From Streptomyces sp. NBC_00554 (GTDB taxonomy: Bacteria; Actinomycetota; Actinomycetes; Streptomycetales; Streptomycetaceae), in assembly GCF_041431135.1 (NCBI RefSeq), contig NZ_CP107799.1:434001-498000 (forward strand): DNA of 64,000 nucleotides, read 5' to 3'. The position numbers and the translations under genes were made by a program. The notes under the pieces are model-generated. The model had not been told where the DNA came from. It searched no databases and saw only the letters and a list, made by a program, of their open reading frames with translations. Shown here one piece after another: positions 55,899-64,000 of this stretch; within the stretch, counting starts at the first letter, position 1; each line of letters starts with the position of its first letter.

Positions 55899-57101
55899 GT
55901 GTCCGAGCACGAAAGTCCCGAGCTCATCGACCTGTTCACCGCGTACACCGCCGGGCCGGGCTCCATCGGCGCGCATCTGCGCGTCTCGGCCGCCCGGGCA
56001 CACGCCCGCGACCCCCTTCTGGTGGTGACCGGGGCCGACATGGCGCTCTATCCGGGCGACGGACGGCCGCTGACGGTCCTGCCCTACCGGCTGAGCAATC
56101 GCGGCTTCAAGGAACTGGCCGCCGTCTCTCATCTGGGTACGGCCCTTGCCTCGCTCGTCGAGCTGTACCGCCACGACCCCGGCGGCGTGTGGCGGGCCGA
56201 TGCCGAGAACCTGCTGCACCAGGTACGGCGCTCCCGCGCCGCCAACAGCACGGCCCTGTGGCGTGACCGGATCGCGGCCGTCTCCCACCGGGGCCGGGAG
56301 GAGGCCATCGCGACGATGGTCGACTACGCCTGCGCCGTGACCGAGCGGTATCTCCTGCGCGCGCTGGCCGACACTTCCCTCCTCAACCACCGGACGCTGC
56401 GCGAGGAGTACCTGGAGGACGGTCACCCGGACCTTCCGGTGTCCTTCAACCGGATCATGGTCGCCACGTTCTTCCTCGTCGGGATGGACAACGCGCACCG
56501 GCTCATCGCCTGGTGCGACGCCCAGGACATCGACTGGGCACGCGCCATGGTGGTGGTCGTCGGGCAGATAGGGCGCCCCACCGCCGGGGTGACCTGGCGT
56601 ACGAACGGTGTCGCCGGCACCGTACTGGCCGCCTCGCGGCACACCCTGCCGCTGGACCGCCTCTACATCGCCCCGCACGCACGGGGATTCGCCACGCCCG
56701 TCGGCGGAGACCTCAGCGAGGTCGAGGAACTGGAGCCGGTGCTGCGGCAGTTGTGGGCGGGCACCAGGGTCACGGTCGAGCTCGGCGGGGCGATGTTCGA
56801 GGGCTATCCGGCGTTCTCCCCCGGCGACGACCGCCCCGGGCTCCTGGGTGAGCGGACGGTCACCCGGGCCGACGAGGTCATCACCGAGCAGCCCCGCATC
56901 CGCTCCCCCAAGGACTGGTTCACGCTCGTCACCCGGCTGCGCCTGGTCATGGAGGACCCCCGCCAACTGCTGTCCGGCGCCGTCACCGACTACGCGGCCC
57001 AGCAGCTCATCGAGCACGGCAACGACCCACTCGCCGTGACCGTCCCCGGCCTCGACGACGAGCCCTACCCCGCCTACGGCTCCATCTCCGCCGCGGCCTG
57101 A
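55899..57101 (+). CDS. unrecognised 400-residue operon protein
   Basis: Starts with GTG 55899 after AAAGAGAG. A soluble protein with no signal peptide. Visible landmarks are LPYRLSNRGFKELAAVSHLG, DNAHRLIAWCDAQDIDW, VVVGQIGRPTAGVTWRTNGV, YIAPHARGFATPVGGDLSEV and SPKDWFTLVTRLRLVMEDP. The Gly-rich and His/Asp-containing stretches suggest an enzyme; I do not recognise the family. It lies between the propeller and aldolase genes (65 and 18 bp gaps), so it probably acts on the imported compound. Confidence 0.7.
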   Translation: MSEHESPELIDLFTAYTAGPGSIGAHLRVSAARAHARDPLLVVTGADMALYPGDGRPLTVLPYRLSNRGFKELAAVSHLGTALASLVELYRHDPGGVWRADAENLLHQVRRSRAANSTALWRDRIAAVSHRGREEAIATMVDYACAVTERYLLRALADTSLLNHRTLREEYLEDGHPDLPVSFNRIMVATFFLVGMDNAHRLIAWCDAQDIDWARAMVVVVGQIGRPTAGVTWRTNGVAGTVLAASRHTLPLDRLYIAPHARGFATPVGGDLSEVEELEPVLRQLWAGTRVTVELGGAMFEGYPAFSPGDDRPGLLGERTVTRADEVITEQPRIRSPKDWFTLVTRLRLVMEDPRQLLSGAVTDYAAQQLIEHGNDPLAVTVPGLDDEPYPAYGSISAAA

Positions 57102-57119
57102 CCCGAAAGCGACTCCGCC

Positions 57120-57917
57120 ATGACCCAACACCCCTTCTCCGGCGGGTTCCTGGAGCGTCTGCACTCAGGCGAACCCACCCTCATGCTCACCGTCCGCACC
57201 AGCCGCACCACGGACGTCGTCCACATCGCCCGCTCGACCGGCCACCACAGCATCCTCGTCGACCTCGAACACTCCACCATGTCGACCGATGTCGCCGCCC
57301 AGCTGTGCGCGGCGGCCGACAGCCTCGGGCTCACGGCGCTGGTGCGCGTCCCCGAGCGCGAGTACGGGATGATCGGCCGGATGCTGGACGGCGGCGCCCA
57401 CGGGATCATCGCGCCGCGCATCGAAACGGTGGAGGAGGCGCGCGACATCGCCCGCGCCTGCCGCTTCGCCCCACGCGGCCAGCGTTCCCAGACCAACATG
57501 GTCCCCCAGCTCGGGATGCGCCCCATCGCCGCACAGGAGCTCAACCCCGCCCTGGACGACGCCACGATCGTGCAGATCCTCCTGGAGACACCCGCCGGCA
57601 TCGCGAACGCGGACGAGATCGCCGCCCTGGACGGCGTGGACATGCTGTCCCTCGGCGCGAACGACTTCACCGCGGAACTCGGTGTGCCAGGGCAGTTCGG
57701 CGATCCGCGTGTCCGCGACGCCGTCGAGAGGCTGGCGGACGCCTGCCGCAAGCACGGAAAGCTCATGGTCCTCGGCGGCATCGGCGACCCGGCGATCCTC
57801 GACACGCTCGTCCCGCTGGGGGTGTGCTCGCTGCGCATCACCGGAACCGACAGCGCCTTTCTCTTCGAGGGCGCGCAGGCACGCGCCCGGCAGGCGCTCT
57901 CCACCTGCCTCCCCTAG
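57120..57917 (+). CDS. HpcH/HpaI family aldolase
   Basis: A 265-residue class II pyruvate-dependent aldolase fold. LVDLEHSTMS carries the catalytic-site His, LVRVPERE the phosphate- or carboxylate-binding Arg, GAHGIIAPRIETVEEA the barrel strand, LLETPAGIANADEI the metal-binding Glu and LGANDFTAELG the metal-binding Asp. Such enzymes split 4-hydroxy-2-oxo acids to pyruvate and an aldehyde. Spacing of 18 bp from the preceding gene supports one operon. Confidence 0.88.
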   Translation: MTQHPFSGGFLERLHSGEPTLMLTVRTSRTTDVVHIARSTGHHSILVDLEHSTMSTDVAAQLCAAADSLGLTALVRVPEREYGMIGRMLDGGAHGIIAPRIETVEEARDIARACRFAPRGQRSQTNMVPQLGMRPIAAQELNPALDDATIVQILLETPAGIANADEIAALDGVDMLSLGANDFTAELGVPGQFGDPRVRDAVERLADACRKHGKLMVLGGIGDPAILDTLVPLGVCSLRITGTDSAFLFEGAQARARQALSTCLP

Positions 57918-57960
57918 CCCCCACCCGGATGCGCAGTTGCGCCAAGAATCAGGACGGATG

Positions 57961-58836
57961 ATGACCGCAGACCTTCCCCAACCCACCCCCATGCGCGCCG
58001 CGGAGAGCAACACCAAGCCCCGCTTCGAGGTGCCTCCGGGCAGTTGCGACACCCACTTCCACGTCTTCGAGCCCGGTTTCACCGCGGTGCCGAACCCGCT
58101 GTACGGGTTCCCCGACGGCACTCTCCAGCAGTATCTGCGGATGACCGAATGGCTCGGCATCGAACGCATGGTCCTCGTGCAGCCCACGTACTACGGCACC
58201 GACAACAGCCTGCTGGCCGACGTCCTGAGGAAGGCCGGCCCGCGCTGCCGTGGCGTCGTACGCATCGAGGAGGACACCCCCGACAAGGAGCTCGACGAGT
58301 TCCACGAGCTGGGTGTGCGGGCGATCCGCCTGGACCTGTTCGCCCGGGCGTCCCAGCCGACCGCCGACATCATCGCGTACGTCCGCAGGATGGCGGACCG
58401 TGCCCGTCCGCGCGGCTGGCACCTGCAGTTCTACACGCCGGGCACCGTCGTACGGGATCTGCTGCCGTTCTTCGCTGACCTCGAGGACACCTTCGTCATC
58501 GACCACATGGGATACATGAAGGAGTCGGACGGGCTGACGCAGGCGGACTTCGACCGTCTGGTGCGGGTCCTCGACGGAGGCAGCTGCCACCTCAAGCTCT
58601 CCGGGGCGTACCGCATCGCGAAGGACAAGCCGCTGTCCACCGTCGAGCCCCTGGGCCGGGCGCTCGTGGCGGCCCGGCCCGACCGCCTCGTGTGGGGATC
58701 GGACTGGCCGCATCTGACCGACGGTCAGCGGGACACCGGCGAACTGCTCAACCTGCTGGCCGACTGGGCTCCCGACGCGTCCGACCGCCACCGGATCCTG
58801 GTCGACTCCCCCGCCAGGCTGTTCTACACGGACTGA
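57961..58836 (+). CDS. amidohydrolase family lactonase-like hydrolase (LigI-like)
   Basis: A 291-residue TIM-barrel amidohydrolase. SCDTHFHVFEP is the HxH metal motif, VIDHMGYM the strand-6 His, and RLVWGSDWPHL the strand-8 catalytic Asp, as in 2-pyrone-4,6-dicarboxylate lactonase and related hydrolases. Either ATG 57958 or 57961 is used; AGGA fits 57961. Last gene of the operon. With the aldolase it suggests a lactone hydrolysis then aldol cleavage route to central metabolites; the substrate is inference. Confidence 0.85.
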   Translation: MTADLPQPTPMRAAESNTKPRFEVPPGSCDTHFHVFEPGFTAVPNPLYGFPDGTLQQYLRMTEWLGIERMVLVQPTYYGTDNSLLADVLRKAGPRCRGVVRIEEDTPDKELDEFHELGVRAIRLDLFARASQPTADIIAYVRRMADRARPRGWHLQFYTPGTVVRDLLPFFADLEDTFVIDHMGYMKESDGLTQADFDRLVRVLDGGSCHLKLSGAYRIAKDKPLSTVEPLGRALVAARPDRLVWGSDWPHLTDGQRDTGELLNLLADWAPDASDRHRILVDSPARLFYTD

Positions 58837-58899
58837 CCGCTATCGGGAGAAGCGCTGCGGAATTCGCCGTACAAATTGCGCAACGTATTCGAGGTATTG

Positions 58900-60277
<1,378 letters not shown>

Positions 60278-60350
60278 AGCCGGGAGCCCCGACCCTGGCC
60301 CACTATCGACAAGTAGGCCAAGTGCCTTACTCAGCAACGGAGTTGACTCC

Positions 60351-61580
60351 ATGACCTGGCTCGACCTGCCACCCGACGACTTGTTCGGAATCGACAATCT
60401 GCCCTACGGGGTGTTCTCACCATCCAGTGGAGCGCCCCGTGTCGGAGTCCGGGTCGGCGAGCAGGTGCTCGATCTGGCGGCCGCCCTCGACGATCCGGTC
60501 TTCGCGCGGCCCTCGCTGAACGCCTTCATGGCACAGGGCCGCACGCGCTGGACGCAGGTCCGGGCACGGGTGACCGAGTTGTTGAGCGACAGCCGGCACC
60601 AGCGGGCCACCGCTAGGCATCTGCACCGGCTCGAGCACGTGCGGCTGCATCTGCCCTTCCAGGTGGCCGATTACGTCGACTTCTACGCGAGCGAGCACCA
60701 CGCGACGAACCTGGGACGCCTCTTCCGTCCTGGAAGCGACCCGCTCACCCCCAACTGGAAGCATCTGCCCATCGGTTACCACGGCCGGGCCGGCACGGTC
60801 GTCGTGTCGGGTACCCCGGTCGTGCGCCCGCGGGGACAGCGCAAGAGCCCCGAGGCGGCCTCGCCCGACTTCGGTCCCACCCGGCGCCTGGACATCGAGG
60901 CCGAGGTGGGATTCGTCGTCGGCACCGGCTCACGACAGGGGCAGTCGGTGTCCGTGGCCGACTTCCGCGAACGGGTCTTCGGGGTCTGCCTCGTCAACGA
61001 CTGGTCCGCGCGTGACCTGCAGGCATGGGAGTACGTTCCTCTCGGACCGTTTCTGGGCAAGTCGTTCGCGACCTCCGTCTCGCCCTGGGTCGTTCCCCTG
61101 GACGCTCTGGACGCCGCCTGGACCAGCCCGCCCGAGCGAGATCCCGAACCGCTTCCCTATCTCACCGACACCGGCAAGCAGGGCCTGGACCTGAACCTGG
61201 ATGTCCACCTCAACGGCCACCTCGTCTCCTCGCCCCCGTTCGCCTCGATGTACTGGACCGGCGCGCAGATGCTGGCCCACATGACGGCCAACGGAGCCTC
61301 CACCCGCACCGGTGACCTCTACGCCTCGGGCACCGTCAGCGGACCCCATGCCGACGAGTGCGGGTCGCTCATCGAACTCACGGCCGGAGGCACCGACCCG
61401 CTGGTGCTGCCGGACGGATCGACCCGCGCGTTCCTGGAGGACGGAGACGAGGTGACTGTCAACGGAACGGCGCCCGGCCCGCGAGGGGGACGCATCGGAC
61501 TTGGGGAGGTCACCGGCCGGATCCGGCCCGCTCTCGGCGACGCCAACGGTCGGATCCTGCCCGCCGGAGACGAGTCCTGA
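60351..61580 (+). CDS. fahA: fumarylacetoacetase
   Basis: A 409-residue enzyme that hydrolyses fumarylacetoacetate to fumarate and acetoacetate, the last step of homogentisate catabolism. It has VADYVDFYASEHHATNLGRL (catalytic His), WKHLPIGYHGRAGTVVVSG, DIEAEVGFVVGTG and VFGVCLVNDWSARDLQAWEY with the metal-binding acidic residues. ATG 60351 follows GGAG. Same strand as hpd; no homogentisate dioxygenase or maleylacetoacetate isomerase gene is present here. Confidence 0.95.
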   Translation: MTWLDLPPDDLFGIDNLPYGVFSPSSGAPRVGVRVGEQVLDLAAALDDPVFARPSLNAFMAQGRTRWTQVRARVTELLSDSRHQRATARHLHRLEHVRLHLPFQVADYVDFYASEHHATNLGRLFRPGSDPLTPNWKHLPIGYHGRAGTVVVSGTPVVRPRGQRKSPEAASPDFGPTRRLDIEAEVGFVVGTGSRQGQSVSVADFRERVFGVCLVNDWSARDLQAWEYVPLGPFLGKSFATSVSPWVVPLDALDAAWTSPPERDPEPLPYLTDTGKQGLDLNLDVHLNGHLVSSPPFASMYWTGAQMLAHMTANGASTRTGDLYASGTVSGPHADECGSLIELTAGGTDPLVLPDGSTRAFLEDGDEVTVNGTAPGPRGGRIGLGEVTGRIRPALGDANGRILPAGDES

Positions 61581-61594
61581 CGGCCCGGGTCAAA

Positions 61595-61646
61595 GGCTTG
61601 ACGTGGATCACCAAGGCGCGTTCACAACCCCCAGCAGCGCCACGCA
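61595..61646. repeat. diverged direct repeat, left copy
   Basis: Begins GGCTTGACGTGGATCACCAA. Its first 40 bases match those of the copy at 62572 in 32 positions, in the same orientation. The two flank a two-gene cassette. Confidence 0.6.
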
Positions 61647-61822
61647 CCTGAACTCTGGCCTACAACAACTCCCGCGGGCGGGCCCGCGCAAGGGTGGATC
61701 ACGGCTACGTGACTGATCTGTACGGAACAAGCCTTGGCTAGACGGCCGAATCCCGCGTCGGTGCCGCTACCTCATCGGAAACAAGGATGCGCCGACAGCG
61801 CTTGGCGGCTACAACGGCATGT

Positions 61823-62131
61823 ATGACGGTCTTCTACTGCACGAAGTGCGGAGTTGAACTCACGCCGGACTTGGTGAAGCAGCCCTCCGTCCCGGAAGTC
61901 TCGGACCGTGACAAAGATCGGGACAAGGAAACGGGACTGGGCCCCTCCACTGTGCCGCGAGGGCACTATGCCGTTGATCCCGAGCCGTGGGGCGCACCGT
62001 TCACCCCGCCGGCCGACGAACCTCGGCCACACCATCCGCGGCAACTACTCATGCCACCCGCGCCTCCGTACGAACTCCACCTCGATCCCGCACGAGTGTG
62101 GGCGTTCGATACCAAAGGGTCGGAGGGATGA
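61823..62131 (+). CDS. small zinc-ribbon-like protein, possibly shortened
   Basis: A 102-residue protein with one CxxC knuckle near the start (FYCTKCGVELTP), then STVPRGHYAVDPEPWGAPF and a C-terminal ELHLDPARVWAFDT. Only half a zinc ribbon is present; from general memory of longer Streptomyces relatives I suspect a second cysteine pair has been lost from the middle, but this needs an alignment. ATG 61823 is chosen because the CxxC follows directly. It overlaps the next gene by 4 bases (ATGA). Confidence 0.6.
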   Translation: MTVFYCTKCGVELTPDLVKQPSVPEVSDRDKDRDKETGLGPSTVPRGHYAVDPEPWGAPFTPPADEPRPHHPRQLLMPPAPPYELHLDPARVWAFDTKGSEG

Positions 62132-62532
62132 ACGGCCGTCCTGTGGCAGCGCATGCTGCTGAACTGGAACCCCTCAGGCGTCACCTCCGTGACTCCTCGT
62201 TCGAATTCGATGTGGGGCCCGGGTGGCGTGCCCTTGTACTGCGGTGCCACGAGGCGGTTGTCGCGGCGTTTCCCGAGTACGAGCTTCTGGCGGTGAAGCA
62301 GAAGTGGGCGGCCCTAGCCTTCCAGGCATTTCCTCGGCCGTGGAAGCCGGGTGGAAACTGGACGTCCGACGAGGCGGCCAGGCTCGACTCACTGGTGGCC
62401 GGGTTCACGGCCGCCAGCGAGCACATCTGCGAGCATTGCGGCAACGCTGGAACGCTGCGCGAAACCCGGCCGATCGAGTTGACTCTCTGTGATGCGTGCG
62501 AGTCCTGCGTGGGACCGGACGGCCGCCTATAG
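62128..62532 (+). CDS. small C-terminal zinc-ribbon protein
   Basis: A 134-residue protein. An alpha/beta N-terminal part (FEFDVGPGWRALVLRCHEAV, then WAALAFQAFPRPW) leads to a four-cysteine zinc ribbon at about 100-128 (ICEHCGNAGTLRE ... LCDACESC). ATG 62128 overlaps the upstream stop; GGAGGG precedes it. Function unknown. The overlapping pair flanked by diverged direct repeats looks like a mobile or immunity-type cassette, but no partner toxin is seen. Confidence 0.65.
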   Translation: MNGRPVAAHAAELEPLRRHLRDSSFEFDVGPGWRALVLRCHEAVVAAFPEYELLAVKQKWAALAFQAFPRPWKPGGNWTSDEAARLDSLVAGFTAASEHICEHCGNAGTLRETRPIELTLCDACESCVGPDGRL

Positions 62533-62571
62533 GCGAATCTTGCTTCGAGCCAACCAAAGGTTTGTGAGCGC

Positions 62572-62620
62572 GGCTTGACATGGGTCATCAAGCAGCGTTC
62601 GCAGACCCCAGGGGCACGCA
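62572..62620. repeat. diverged direct repeat, right copy
   Basis: Begins GGCTTGACATGGGTCATCAA and matches the left copy at 61595 in 32 of the first 40 bases. It lies between the zinc-ribbon gene and the 3' end of the WD40 gene. Confidence 0.6.
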
Positions 62621-62753
62621 TGTGACACTTTGCCTGGCCAACTGCCTTGGGCGTCCGCTGGAGTGTGGATCGTGGTCATGAACCCTTGGCAGAGTGCCGG
62701 CCGGGCCACAAGTCCTGCCCTGGCCCTCGAAGCACGGGAAACGGCGCGCACCG

Positions 62754-63869
62754 TCAGCTCGTTTCCCACAGCCTCACCGTTGTGTCGACGCCGCAGCCGG
62801 CGAGCATCCGTCCGTCCGGGCTGAACGCCAGACCCCTTACGGCCTTGTGGTGGCCGGCGAGATGGGCGGCCGGGGTCAGGTGCGTGGGGTCGGTGACATC
62901 CCACAGGGTCACGGCCGCGTTCTCGCACCCGGAGGCCAGCAACCGGCCGTCCGGACTGAACGCCACCGCATACATCTGCCCAGTGTCCCCAAGTCTGGCC
63001 AGGGGGAGGGTGCCTGTGCCCGTCCTCACGGGATGTGCCGGGTCGGTGGCGTCCCACACCGTGACGGCTCCTTGCCGCCACGACCCGTAGGTGCCGGAGA
63101 CAACGCCCAGATCCCCGCTGCCGGTGGCCAGTAGCCGCCCGTCATGACTGAATCCCACCGAATGGACGGCAGGGGCCCCGCCCGAGGACAACGCCTTGGA
63201 CCAATCGCGTGCCTGCGGTCGGACGACGGCGGTTCGGACCGGATGCGCCGGCTCGTTGACATCCCACAGGACCCCGGTGTTCTTGTCGCCGTCGGAACCC
63301 GAGGCCAGTAACCGTCCGTCGGGGCTGAACATCACCGATACGACGGGACCTGACCGCCAGACATGCCGATGGTGGGTGACACGCGCGCACCGGCTCGGCC
63401 GTGCCGGGTCGGAGACATCCCAGACGATCACGGCGCGGTCGCTGGCACAGGCGATGAACCGTCCGTCCGGGCTGAAACTCACCGCGTGGACACCACCTTG
63501 CCGCCAGCCGTCGCGAAACAACCAACCGGGGCGTTCATGGACAAGGACCGCCGACCGGGTCGGGTTCGCCAGGTCCGTGACGTCCCAGAGGATCACGCTC
63601 CAGTCGGTGCTCCCGGACGCCAGTAGCCGTCCGTCAGGGCTGAACGCCACCGCGTTCACCGCTCTGTGATGGCCGGTGAGGCCGACGGCCCGGGTCGGGT
63701 GGGATGCATCCGTGACATGCCAGAGAACCACGGTCCTGTCGCTGCTCCCGGACGCCAGCAGCCGTCCGTCAGGGCTGAACGCCACCGCGTTCACCGCTCC
63801 GCCGTGCCCGCTGAGAGTAGCGACCGGTCCCTGCGGCGGAGGTGGCGACGGCCGTCCCCGGAATGCCAT
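62754..63869 (-). CDS. seven-bladed WD40 repeat protein
   Basis: A 371-residue protein of seven WD40 blades, each with AVNAVAFSPDGRLLASGS-type strands and a terminal LWDVTD. Seven blades make a complete propeller with no kinase, caspase or TPR domain attached; it may be a scaffold. Blades 5 and 6 have longer inserts. ATG 63869 is the likely start (no strong ribosome site); TTG 63977 is the upstream limit since a stop lies just beyond. The first two blades are almost identical in DNA over 57 bp. No signal peptide with this start. Confidence 0.82.
   Translation of the reverse strand: MAFRGRPSPPPPQGPVATLSGHGGAVNAVAFSPDGRLLASGSSDRTVVLWHVTDASHPTRAVGLTGHHRAVNAVAFSPDGRLLASGSTDWSVILWDVTDLANPTRSAVLVHERPGWLFRDGWRQGGVHAVSFSPDGRFIACASDRAVIVWDVSDPARPSRCARVTHHRHVWRSGPVVSVMFSPDGRLLASGSDGDKNTGVLWDVNEPAHPVRTAVVRPQARDWSKALSSGGAPAVHSVGFSHDGRLLATGSGDLGVVSGTYGSWRQGAVTVWDATDPAHPVRTGTGTLPLARLGDTGQMYAVAFSPDGRLLASGCENAAVTLWDVTDPTHLTPAAHLAGHHKAVRGLAFSPDGRMLAGCGVDTTVRLWETS
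63608..63799. repeat. near-identical 57-bp WD40 blade repeats
   Basis: 63608-63664 and 63743-63799 differ at one base. The 135-bp period equals 45 codons, one blade. Other blades are clearly more diverged. Confidence 0.8.
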
Positions 63870-64000
63870 GGTGCAGTCTCGCGCTATCCGGCATCCCGTG
63901 GAAGGCGGAGCGCGGGCTTCCGCTGTCCGGCCGTGCAACGGTGACGACGGATCCGCGCGCCTGGCCTGTGGACGCAACGATGTCCATCACCCCGCGTCAC

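Overview
The window is high-GC DNA with dense, strand-biased coding, frequent GTG starts and 4-base ATGA/GTGA gene overlaps. Its families are typical of Streptomyces or a close actinomycete: a Paa phenylacetate cluster with PaaN, Tat-exported glycoside hydrolases, Ser/Thr kinases with sensor domains, an LAxTG-anchored DUF1996 protein and a PP2C phosphatase next to a MASE1 membrane protein. No rRNA, complete tRNA, insertion sequence, CRISPR array or phage module is visible. Species cannot be assigned from the sequence alone.

Layout. 0-3 kb: MFS exporter and muconolactone-isomerase-like protein, divergent from a LysR regulator. 3-8.6 kb: GH71/99-like enzyme with a fascin-type beta-trefoil, a secreted DUF5666-like protein, an SDR/NTF2-like pair behind a promoter with an operator, and a GH88 hydrolase. 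8.7-19.8 kb: phenylacetate catabolism, with paaABCDE (epoxidase), PaaH/crotonase/PaaJ/PaaN, paaI-paaK and a TetR regulator; two operators share the layout ACCGA-N8-TCGGT. 19.8-30.6 kb: phosphoglucomutase, MASE1 + PP2C, a Doc-like toxin with RHH antitoxin, a DUF1996 surface protein, an aldo/keto reductase with divergent XRE regulator, and a long-form GAPDH. 30.7-35.9 kb: an operon of a lipoprotein and two paralogous kinases whose outer domain resembles branched-chain amino acid binding proteins. 36-43.2 kb: TetR/SDR pair around a 57-bp palindrome, VOC protein, a circularly permuted amine oxidase, TetR with two operators, a thiolase lacking two catalytic residues, and asparagine synthase. 43.6-48.6 kb: DUF4232 protein, GH30 enzyme, two-component system, VanZ-like protein. 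48.8-58.8 kb: GntR regulator and an eight-gene Liv-type ABC transporter and catabolic operon that includes an EPTP-like beta-propeller and an unrecognised 400-residue protein. 59-61.6 kb: hpd and fahA of tyrosine/homogentisate catabolism. 61.8-64 kb: a two-gene zinc-ribbon cassette between diverged direct repeats, and a seven-bladed WD40 protein.

Together the window reads as a catabolic stretch for aromatic acids and plant or polymer-derived carbon. The strongest candidates for undescribed biology are the circularly permuted amine oxidase (38.0-39.4 kb), the GntR/30-bp-palindrome/ABC-propeller-aldolase operon (48.8-58.8 kb), the twin sensor kinases (30.7-35.9 kb) and the catalytically altered thiolase (40.1-41.3 kb).
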